DNA of 64,000 nt from Basidiobolus meristosporus CBS 931.73 (lineage: Eukaryota; Basidiobolomycota; Basidiobolomycetes; Basidiobolales; Basidiobolaceae), in contig MCFE01000303.1 in the NCBI GenBank assembly GCA_002104905.1, positions 35,328-99,327 on the forward strand. The letters are read 5' to 3'. Positions 54,849 to 64,000 of this stretch are shown piece after piece (the stretch's first letter is position 1; the number at the start of each line of letters is the position of its first letter). Under the pieces are notes generated by a model. The model was not told the DNA's origin, made no database searches, and worked only from the letters and a program-made list of their open reading frames with translations. A program made the translations under genes and the position numbers.

Positions 54849-57800
54849 ATGACTTCTACCAGCAAACAAAGCAATACCAACATCTTCCCTGTAAAGGAGA
54901 GGTTTGATGGGAAGAACTACAGACTTTGGAGAATCAAGATGCAGATCAACCTTGAGGAAAGAAAGCTTTGGAACATAGTAACAGGAAAGGAAGTTGAGCC
55001 CAAAGGAACAGCAGAAGATGTGGAGAAGTTTCAAGAGAAGGAGAGAAAGGCCTTCAGTGCAATATGCATCAACGTGCAAGACTCCTTCATTTGGACAAAT
55101 CCATGCCTCAAATATTGCCAAAGCAGCATGGGAATCCTTAGAGAAGATCTTTAGAGCAAAGTCAGTATCAAGCAAGCTTTATTTGAGACAAAAGTTCTTC
55201 AACATGAGAAAAAAGCCAGATGATGACATGCTACAACTCATTACCAGAATGGAGACACTTGCAGAAGAACTTTACAGTATTAATGCTGGTGTAGATGATG
55301 AAAAAAAGATACTCTGTCTGCTTTGCAGCCTACCAGACAAGTATGAGCCACTCATACTTTCTTTTGAAAGCAGAGAAGACAACTCGACTTTAGACTATGT
55401 CAAAGGAAGACTTCTCCATGAAGAACTCAGACGTAATTGTGAAGCAGAGAAAATTGAAGATAATGCTTTAATCAGTTCAGAAAGGCATACAGAAAAGAAG
55501 GGAAAGCAACAAAACCAAAGAAAACCTGGCTGCTGTAGCTACTGTAAGAAGCCAGGACACTGGGCAAGAGAATGCAAAAAGAAACAAGCAGACGAAAACA
55601 GAAACTAGAGCAGGCAAACCATATAACTACTGATGAACAGTTATTTGTCACTGTACAAGAGAGTGCAAGTAACCAAAGTAGTGAATGGTATATTGACTCT
55701 GGAGCATCACAGCATATTTGTGGTATAAAGGATTGGTTCAGCAACTTAAAGACTATTCCCGTAAGAAAGGTTTATCTGGGAGATATCTCTGCATTGGAAG
55801 CTACCGCCAGTGGGTCTATACAGCTAAATATGAGTGACAACTCAGGAGCAACAACAGCAAAACTGACTGACATACTCTATGTACCTGGAATAGCTAAGAG
55901 CCTACCCTCAGTCAGTAAAGCAACTATTCAGGGACTGAAATTTGTATTTACTAAGCTGAGCTGCTCAATATTGAGTGAAAATGGACAAAAATTAGCTTTG
56001 GGAATCAGAGATCACAATATATACAAGTTACAATGCAAGATCATTGTACCTGAGTATGTCAACATTGCTGAAACCGATGAAACCAACTGGGAGACGTGGC
56101 ATAGGAGGCTAGGACACATAGGGGAACAGAAAATGAGCCAATTGGTGAAAAATCAGCTTGTTTTGGGCCTAAAATACTCAATTCCAATCAAATTGAATGT
56201 TTGTAAAGGATGTTCATATGGCAAACAAGCTAGGCAACGTTTCAAGAGCTCAGAAGGCATCAATACCACCAAAATATTGGCTATTGTACACTTAGACATA
56301 TGTGGCCCCATGAGAATACTGTCCTTTGGAGCCAAGAGATACTTTATGACATTTATTGATGACAAGACAAGATATACATGGGTGTACTTCCTCAAAATAA
56401 AGGATGAAGCTTTAGAGACGTTTAAGCACTTCAAGAACATGGCAGAAACACAAACTGGGTGTAAATTGAAGGTACTACAAAGTGACAATGGAGGAGAATA
56501 CTGCTCAAAGGAGCTTGCAAAATACTGCTTGTCTACTGGTATACTTCAACAGACCACAGTTCCTCATACTCCACAGCAAAATGGAGTAGCAGAACGTGCA
56601 AATAGAACAATAGTAGAGATGGGAAGATCTATGCTACATGATAAGGGAATGGACTATAAGTTTTGGGCTGAATCTGTTGCTACCGCTGTATACATCAAGA
56701 ACAGATGCCCAACAACAGCACTACGTGATTCTACACCCTTTGAAGCATATACAGGCAAAAAACCAGATCTCCAGCACCTCAGGATCTTTGGCAGTGATGT
56801 TTTTTATCACATCCCTGACAAAAAACGCTCAAAGTTGGAACCAAAGAGTAGAAAAGGGATCTTTCTTGGGTATTGTGAAGATACTAAAGGGTATAGAGTG
56901 TATGATGGCAAAATCCAGAAGCTGATCAAGAGCAGGGACGTTGTATTTAAGGAGAATTCAGATCAGAAAGCCACAGAAATCATTGGCCAGCTGCCTGATG
57001 ATGCAATCAACACAAATGAAAAAGATACAATCCAAATTGAGCCAGAGATGGAAGATACTTCTACCAGTTCCAGATCAGAACATATTATCCCAGTTAGGAG
57101 ATCTACCAGAATAAGAAATGCCCCTGGATCCTGGTGGCAGACATCCAATGATCATGAAGAAGCTTATCTTGCCTTATGTGCCAAACCTCAGAATCTGGAA
57201 CAGGCAATGCAAGGTCCAGATGCTACTAAGTGGCAACAAGCCATGCAGGAGGAGTACCAATCACTGATCAAGGCAAAAACGTGGGAACTGGTAGATTTAC
57301 CAAATGGGAGAAAGCCAATAGGATGCAGATGGGTCTACAAGATCAAGATTACCTCAAATGGTGCCGTTGATAAGTACAAGTCTAGATTGGTAGCTAAAGG
57401 CTATTCCCAGATCCAGGGACTAGACTTTAAGCAAACATTTGCTCCGGTTGCCAAGTTTAACTCTATTAGGACAGTTCTAGCCCTGGCAGCTGTACAGAGT
57501 CTAGATCTACACCAAATGGACATCAATACAGCCTTTCTAAATGGGGATTTGCAAGAAACAATATATATATGGAGCAACCAGAAGGTTTTACCAATCCAAA
57601 AACCCCCCATAAGGTGTGCAAACTTAGAAAATCATTGTATGGGCTTAAGCAGGCACCCAGAGCATGGTATAACAAGATTGACACATATCTAGAGGAAATT
57701 GGGTTCTCTTGTAGCACTGCAGATCACAGTATATATTTGAAACAACTCAAAAAGGGTGTGATCATCCTAGTTCTTTATGTGGATGACCTAATTATAGCTA

Positions 57801-58613
57801 CAAGTGATCAAGAGGCACTTAAACAGACGAAATCGGATCTCTTCAACCCCTATGGACAATAACCTGAAATTAAGCAAATCTCAGCCAGTTATAGATGAAA
57901 ACAGCTCAAATATGGACCAAAACTTTCCCTATCAATCAATAGTTGGTAGCCTAATGTACTTGATGGTGTCTACACGTCCAGATATTGCAGTAGCAGTTGG
58001 AATAGTCAGTCAACTCATGCAGAATTATGGATCAGATCAAATTGCAGCAGTTAAGCGGATTTTCAGATATCTACAAGGTACCATAAATATGGTACTGGAA
58101 TACTCTGGAGCAGCTAATAGGCGAGAATTTGATGGTTATAGTGATTCAGATTGGGGTAGGGATCTGATTGACAGATGCTCTACCACAGGCTATGTATTTC
58201 TTTATGCTGGTGCAGCTATTACTTGGAATTGTAAGAAACAACCAACTGTGGCACTATTTACAACTGAAGCCAAATATATGGCGGCATGTCAGGCAACTAA
58301 GGAGGCTATATGGCTATGAAAATTATTCAAAGACTTAGGTTTTAATTCAGGTGAACCAACATGTATTTACAAGGATAATCAAAGTTGTATTTCATTAGCT
58401 AGAAATCCTACTAATCATGCCAGAACTAAGCACATTGATATAGAGCATCACTTTGTGAGGGAAGCTGTAGAAAATTACTTAGTGGAGCTGGTTTACTGCC
58501 CAACTGACAAAATGGTGGCAGACATATTGACAAAACCACTAGCTAGGCCACAGTTTGAGATCCTTAGAGAGAAATTGGGATTAAGAAATTATTTAGTTGT
58601 GGAGGAGTGTTGA
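54849..58613 (+). pseudogene. Copia A gag-pol, broken
   Basis: Compared with Copia B, lesions are: one extra T near 55,090 (frameshift in Gag), two extra bases in the AT repeat near 57,567 (frameshift in RT after QETIY), a 155-bp deletion at 57,845 between CA microhomologies (lost between RT and RNase H, frameshift), and CGA-to-TGA at 58,316-58,318 (WL-stop in RNase H). Domains otherwise recognisable: the zinc knuckle, protease YIDSGASQHIC, integrase with DNGGEYCSKE, and RT with KTFAPVAKF-like sequence. Where B lacks an A at 59,790, element A has the longer A-run, so A preserves the ancestral Gag frame there. Confidence 0.88.
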
Positions 58614-58688
58614 AATATTGGACTATTTGGTATCATTCAGCAGCTAAAAATTTACTCAACAATTCTAGGCTAGTCTTAGTCACTGTAG

Positions 58689-59021
58689 TCTTACTTTTCA
58701 TGAGTACAAATTGACTTATTTCCGTTGAAACTTCAGTTATACCTCACTTGCCAATAGTATTGACCTATACAAGTCCCTATACCCTACACTATCATTAAGC
58801 CCAACCCCACACTCAACAAGTAACTCCATCAAAATCTACCACTCAATAAATATTTCTGCTCTGACATTCTGATTACACAACTTTAGTGGGAGCCCAACAA
58901 CTTTATGCTACTGTTCATTCACTGGTTCCCACACATCCTGTTCTTCAGCCAGCACCGCAATGTCTAGCACCTCAGCTGCCAGTCTTTGCAATAAATCCTT
59001 GCAATATTCCAGTGAGTTTTC
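58689..59021 (-). pseudogene. ORF-B C-terminal fragment, CACTA copy V, between the two Copia elements
   Basis: It parallels 9,114-9,440 of copy I. It is bounded on the left by the Copia A deletion junction and on the right by the Copia B insertion. Confidence 0.65.
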
Positions 59022-59390
59022 TGTTGAAATATTGGACTATTTGGTATCATTCAGCAGCTAAAAATTTACTTAACAATTCTAGGCTAGTCTTAGTCACTGT
59101 AGGACTCATTTACTGCCTTTACTTCGCCACTTTCTCCAGATATATGATCTCATGATTATTCCCCTATAGTCAGGATCAAATTAGCACTATTACCAAACAT
59201 TATGTACTAACCCTGAAACTGTTACAGAATGCTCCTGAATATTGAGAAACCCTCCCTACTTAGTGTTGCAGCTGTATTACTTCTACAAAGGTATAAATAC
59301 TGAGCTTCTTTATGAATAAACAACAGTTCAACTATTATCACTATTTCTTGATAAGTTCCTTATATCCAAATCACTTCTTAAATTGCAACA
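59022..59390 (+). repeat. 5' LTR of Copia B
   Basis: TG...CA ends. It contains TATAAATA at 59292-59299 and AATAAA at 59315-59320, the likely promoter and polyadenylation signals. Confidence 0.9.
59292..59299 (+). promoter_or_regulatory. TATA box in Copia B LTR
   Basis: TATAAATA about 90 bp before the LTR end, also present in Copia A and in the 3' LTR. Confidence 0.55.
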
Positions 59391-59402
59391 GGTTATGAGC
59401 CC
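59391..59402 (+). other. Primer-binding site, complementary to a tRNA-Met anticodon loop
   Basis: GGTTATGAGCCC starts right after the LTR. Its complement GGGCTCATAACC is the anticodon stem-loop sequence (CAU anticodon) of eukaryotic initiator tRNA-Met. There is no TGG start. This fits the half-tRNA priming known for Drosophila copia and yeast Ty5. Confidence 0.7.
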
Positions 59403-59426
59403 CGATTGCCTTAACCTATTCTAAAG

Positions 59427-62400
59427 ATGACTTCTACCAGCAAACAAAGCAATACCAACATCTTCCCTGTAAAGGAGAGGTTTGATGGGAAGAACTACAG
59501 ACTTTGGAGAATCAAGATGCAGATCCACCTTGAGGAAAGAAAGCTTTGGAATATAGTAACAGGAAAGGAAGTTGAGCCCAAAGGAACAGCAGAAGATGTG
59601 GAGAAGTTTCAAGAGAAGGAGAGAAAGGCCTTCAATGCAATATGCATCAATGTGCAAGACTCCTTCATTGGACAAATCCATGCCTCAAATACTGCCAAAG
59701 CAGCATGGGAATCCTTGGAGAAGATCTTTAGAGCAAAGTCAGTATCAAGCAAGCTTTATTTGAAACGAAAGTTCTTCAACATGAGAAAAAGCCAGATGAT
59801 GACATGCTACAACTCATTACCAGAATGGAGACACTTGCAGAAGAACTTTACAGTATTAATGCTGGTGTAGATGATGAAGAAAAGATACTCTGTCTGCTTT
59901 GCAGCCTACCAGACGAGTATGAGCCACTCATACTTTCTTTTGAAAGCAGAGAAGACAACTTGACTTTAGACTATGTCAAAGGAAGACTTCTCCATGAAGA
60001 ACTCAGACGTAATGACCAAGCAGAGAAAATTGAAGATAATGCTTTATTCAGTTCAGAAAGGCATACAGAAAAGAAGGGAAAGCAACAAAACCGAAGAAAA
60101 CCTGGCTGCTGTAACTACTGTAAGAAGCCAGGACACTGGGCAAGAGAATGCAAGAAGAAACAAGCAGACGAAAAACAGAAACTAGAGCAGGCAAACCATA
60201 TAACTACTGATGAACAGCTATTTGTCACTGTACAAGAGAGTGCAAGTAACCGAAGTAATGAATGGTATATTGACTCTGGAGCATCACAGCATATTTGTGG
60301 TATAAAGGATTGGTTCAGCAACTTAAAGACTATTCCCGTAAGAAAGGTTTATCTGGGAGATAACTCTGCATTGGAAGCTACCGCCAGTGGGTCCATACAA
60401 CTAAATATGAGTGATAACTCAGGGGCAACAACAGCAAAACTGACTGACGTACTCTATGTACCTGGAATAGCTAAGAACCTACTCTCAGTCAGTAAAGCAA
60501 CTACTCAGGGACTGAAATTCGTTTTTACTAAGCTGAGCTGCTCAATATTGAGTGAAAATGGACAAAAATTAGCTTCGGGAATCAGAGATCACAATATATA
60601 CAAGTTACAATGCAAGATCATTGTACCTGAGTATGTCAACATTGCTGAAACCGATGAAACCAACTGGGAGACGTGGCATAGGAGGCTAGGACACATAGGG
60701 GAACAGAAAATGAGCCAATTGGTGAAAAATCAGCTTGTTTTGGGCCTAAAATACTCAATTCCGATCAAATTGAATGTTTGTAAAGGATGTTCATATGGCA
60801 AACAAGCTAGGCAACGTTTCAAGAGCTCAGAAGGCATCAATACCACCGAAATATTGGCTATTGTACACTCAGACATATGTGGCCCCATGAGAACACTGTC
60901 CTTTGGAGCCAAGAGATACTTTATGACGTTTATTGATGACAAGACAAGATATACATGGGTGTACTTCCTCAAAACAAAGGATGAAGCTTTAGAGACGTTT
61001 AAGCACTTCAAGAACATGGCAGAAACACAAACTGGGTGTAAATTGAAGGTACTACGAAGTGACAATGGAGGAGAATACTGCTCAAAGGAGTTTGCAAAAT
61101 ACTGCTTGTCTACTGGTATACTTCAACAGACCACAGTTCCTCATACTCCACAGCAAAATGGAGTAGCAGAACGTGCAAACAGAACAATAGTAGAGATGGG
61201 AAGATCTATGCTACATGATAAGGGAATGGACTACAAGTTTTGGGCTGAATCTGTTGCTACCGCTGTATACATCAAGAACAGATGCCCAACAACAGCACTA
61301 CGTGATTCTACACCCTTTGAAGCATATACAGGCAAAAAACCAGATCTCCAGCACCTCAGGATCTTTGGCAGTGATGTTTTTTATCACATCCCTGACAAAA
61401 AACGCTCAAAGTTGGAACCAAAGAGTAGAAAAGGGATCTTTCTTGGGTATTGTGAAGGTACTAAAGGGTATAGAGTGTATGATGGCGAAATTCAGAAGCT
61501 GATCAAGAGCAGGGACGTTGTATTTGAGGAGAATTCAGATCAGAAAGCCACAGAAATCATTGGCCAGCTGCCTGATGATGCAATCAACACAAATGAAGAA
61601 GATACGTACCAAATCCAGCCAGAGATGGAAGATACTTCTACCAGTTCCAGATCAGAACAGATTATCCCAGTTAGGAGATCTACCAGAATAAGAAATGCCC
61701 CTGGATCCTGGTGGCAGACATCCAATGATCATGAAGAAGCTTATCTTGCCTTATGTGCCGAACCTCAGAATCTGGAACAGGCAATGCAAGGTCCAGATGC
61801 TACTAAGTGGCAACAAGCCATGCAGGAGGAGTACCAATCACTGATCAAGGCAAAAACGTGGGAACTGGTAGATTTACCAAATGGGAGAAAGCCAATAGGA
61901 TGTAGATGGGTCTATAAGATCAAGATAACCTCAAATGGTGCCGTTGATAAGTACAAGGCTAGATTGGTAGCTAAAGGCTATTCCCAGATCCAGGGACTAG
62001 ACTTTAAGGAAACATTTGCTCCGGTTGCCAAGTTTAACTCTATTAGGACAGTTCTAGCCCTGGCAGCTGTACACAGTCTAGATCTACACCAAATGGACGT
62101 CAAAACAGCCTTTCTAAATGGGGATTTGCAAGAAACTATATATATGGAGCAACCAGAAGGTTTTACCGATCCAAAAAGCCCCCATAAGGTGTGCAAACTT
62201 AGAAAATCGTTGTATGGGCTTAAGCAGGCACCCAGAGCATGGTATAACAAGATTGACACATATCTAGAGGAAATTGGGTTCTCTCGTAGCACTGCAGATC
62301 ACAGTATATATGTGAAACAGCTCAAAAAGGGTGTGATCATCCTAGTTCTTTATGTGGACGACCTAATTATAGCTACAAGTGATCAAGAGGCACTTAAACA

Positions 62401-63343
62401 GACGAAATCAGATCTCTTCAGCAAGTTTGAGATGAAAGATCTTGGAAAATTGAGCTATTTTCTTGGAATTGAGGTCAAATTTGACATACCTACGCAGAAA
62501 ATTGTGCTGAATCAGTCTAAGTACATCAGGGACATTCTTAGACGCTTCAAAATGGAAAATTGCAAACCTGCAGCAACCCCTATGGACAATAACCTGAAAT
62601 TAAGCAAATCTCAGCCAGTTATGGATGAAAACGGCTCAAATATGGACCAAAACTTTCCCTATCAATCAATGGTCGGTAGCCTAATGTACTTGATGGTGTC
62701 TACACGTCCAGATATTGCAGTAGCAGTTGGAATAGTCAGTCAATTCATGCAGAATTATGGATCAGATCAAATTGCAGCAGTTAAGCGGATTTTCAGATAT
62801 CTACAAGGTACCATAAATATGGTACTGGAATACTCTGGAGCAGCTAATAGGCAAAAATTTGATGGTTATAGTGATTCAGATTGGGGTAGAGATCTGATTG
62901 ACAGACGCTCTACCACAGGCTATGTATTTCTTTATGCTGGTGCAGCTATTACTTGGAATTGCAAGAAACAACCAACTGTGGCACTATCTACAACTGAAGC
63001 CGAATATATGGCTGCATGTCAAGCAACTAAGGAGGCTATATGGCTACGAAAATTATTCAAAGACTTAGGTTTTAATTCAGGTGAACCAACATGTATTTAC
63101 AAGGATAATCAAAGTTGTATTTCATTAGCTAGAAATCCTACTAATCATGCCAGAACTAAGCACATTGATATACAGCATCACTTTGTGAGGGAAGCTGTAG
63201 AAAATAACTTAGTAGAGCTGGTTTACTGCCCAACTGACAAAATGGTGGCAGACATATTGACAAAACCACTAGCTAGGCCACAGTTTGAGATCCTTAGAGA
63301 GAAATTGGGATTAAGAAATTATTTAGTTGAGGGGGAGTGTTGA
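59427..63343 (+). CDS. Copia B Gag-Pol polyprotein (one-base frameshift in Gag)
   Basis: The frame from ATG 59427 shifts near 59,790, where an A-run is one base shorter than in Copia A, and continues in the next frame to the TGA at 63341-63343. Order: Gag (FDGKNYRLWRIKMQIHL), zinc knuckle CNYCKKPGHWAREC (60110-60151), protease YIDSGASQHIC (Asp at 60272), integrase with HRRLGHIGEQ, CKGCSYGK, DICGPM, SDNGGEYCSKE and PQQNGVAERANR, RT with ETFAPVAKF, LHQMDVKTAFLNGDL and YVDD (62351-62362), and RNase H (YSDSDWGRD; STTEAEYMA; TKHIDIQHHF). This is Ty1/Copia order. The last codon and stop (TGT TGA) are the first bases of the 3' LTR. The single A-run lesion may be a real mutation or a sequencing error. 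Confidence 0.92.
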
Positions 63344-63706
63344 AATATTGGACTATTTGGTATCATTCAGCAGCTAAAAATTTACTTAACAATTCTAGGC
63401 TAGTCTTAGTCACTGTAGGACTCATTTACTGCCTTTACTTCGCCACTTTCTCCAGATATATGATCTTATGATTATTCCCCTATAGTCAGGATCAAATTAG
63501 CACTATTACCAAACATTATGTACTAACCCTGAAACTGTTACAGAATGCTCCTGAATATTGAGAAACCCTCCCTACTTAGTGTTGCAGCTGTATTACTTCT
63601 ACAAAGGTATAAATACTGAGCTTCTTTATGAATAAACAACAGTTCAACTATTATCACTATTTCTTGATAAGTTCCTTATATCCAAATCACTTCTTAAATT
63701 GCAACA
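63338..63706 (+). repeat. 3' LTR of Copia B
   Basis: 369 bp, preceded by a purine run (GAGGGGGAG, 63329-63337), the likely polypurine tract. Confidence 0.9.
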
Positions 63707-64000
63707 TTTCTTGACCACTACTCCTGAAGTAGATGCTGCAACCTCTTGGTGCTGCCATGATTAATGTTCCAAATACTCTACTGAAGGCATTGTGATATAG
63801 ACTTTAGCTCTTGACATTGTAGCCTTGTCTATCAGGTGAGGATCTCCACTCATGCTCAACAATGCAGATATGGAGGCTGTGGTAGATGCAATTACCTTTT
63901 TCGCTAAACTCATCTACCTTGCTGGAGTGTAGCTCAACAGGCTTTACTTCCAACTCTTGTGAAAATGGCTGTTTTCTTGTTGGTAATTCTACTTATCTAT
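63707..64000 (-). pseudogene. ORF-B fragment, CACTA copy V, continuing past the window
   Basis: It parallels 20,383-20,680 of copy I (AACCTCTTGG, then CTGAAGGCAT, CTCTTGACATTGTAGCCTTG, and CTCATCTACCTTGCTGGAGT). It joins across Copia B to 58689-59021. It is cut by the end of the window. Confidence 0.65.

Larger units (their letters stand above)
54444..58688 (+). mobile_element. Ty1/Copia retrotransposon A (decayed)
   Basis: A 369-bp 5' LTR (54444-54812), gag-pol, and a 3' LTR cut after about 80 bp (58608-58688). The flanking ORF-B 3' region resumes at 58,689 with about 75 bp of host sequence missing relative to 9,036-9,113. One deletion therefore took the rest of the LTR and some host DNA. 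It shares most of its sequence with Copia B. Confidence 0.88.
59022..63706 (+). mobile_element. Ty1/Copia retrotransposon B (nearly intact, young)
   Basis: Both LTRs are 369 bp and differ at one site I can find (C/T in GATCTCATG versus GATCTTATG). TTTC precedes (59018-59021) and follows (63707-63710), a 4-bp duplication. The flanks join to give ORF-B sequence as in the uninserted copy near 33,010. A single long gag-pol is broken only by one missing base in an A-run. Confidence 0.92.

Noticed and set aside
59391-59402. Possible tRNA-Met gene fragment
   Set aside because: It lies immediately after the LTR in both Copia elements and in antisense orientation, as expected for a primer-binding site.
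1-64000. CRISPR arrays, bacterial operons or riboswitches
   Set aside because: Spliced genes, TATA boxes and LTR elements show a eukaryotic genome; no regularly spaced short repeats are present.

Overview
The window looks like a filamentous fungus, most likely a basidiomycete (Agaricomycete). Reasons: short GT-AG introns (55-87 nt), small closely spaced genes, and tnp2-type CACTA, Ty3/Gypsy and Ty1/Copia elements of the kind common in that group. The species cannot be fixed from sequence alone; a Rhizoctonia/Ceratobasidiaceae-like genome is a guess.

Region 1 (1 to about 7,250) is mostly unique sequence with cellular genes: a small secreted protein (583-1293, -), a four-exon BolA-family gene (2074-2583, -), a decayed WD40-repeat relic (3095-3381, +), an intronless family 8 glycoside hydrolase (4154-5221, +), a small CsbD-like hydrophilic protein (5411-5614, -) and a spliced two-helix membrane protein (6139-6881, +). 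They show no shared pathway.

Region 2 (about 7,300-64,000) is an AT-rich, CpG-poor transposon island with no recognisable cellular gene. Its base layer is several rearranged copies of a tnp2-type (CACTA/EnSpm-like) transposon. This carries two divergent genes: tnp2 and a partner called ORF-B here. Into these copies have jumped: (a) a two-gene DDE (PIF/Harbinger-like) transposon family with TIR AGACTTGTTCC and 3-bp ATT duplications (copies H1-H4), encoding a transposase and a head-to-head partner P2; (b) three Ty3/Gypsy elements (G1 young, G2 and G3 old); (c) two Copia elements (A decayed, B nearly intact); (d) two 1,068-bp solo LTRs and fragments; (e) a 734-bp fold-back element and a small MITE.

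The most striking structure is a four-level nest between 9,144 and 22,137. The fold-back element sits inside G1 pol, G1 inside P2 of H1, and H1 inside ORF-B of the CACTA copy. At each of the three junctions a target-site duplication is visible and the reading frame would continue if the insert and one duplication were absent. For H1 an uninserted ORF-B paralogue confirms the empty site. Copia B landed within about 5 bp of the H1 site in another ORF-B copy. Older copies carry C-to-T changes at CpG, including CGA-to-TGA stops, which suggests cytosine-methylation decay or a RIP-like process.
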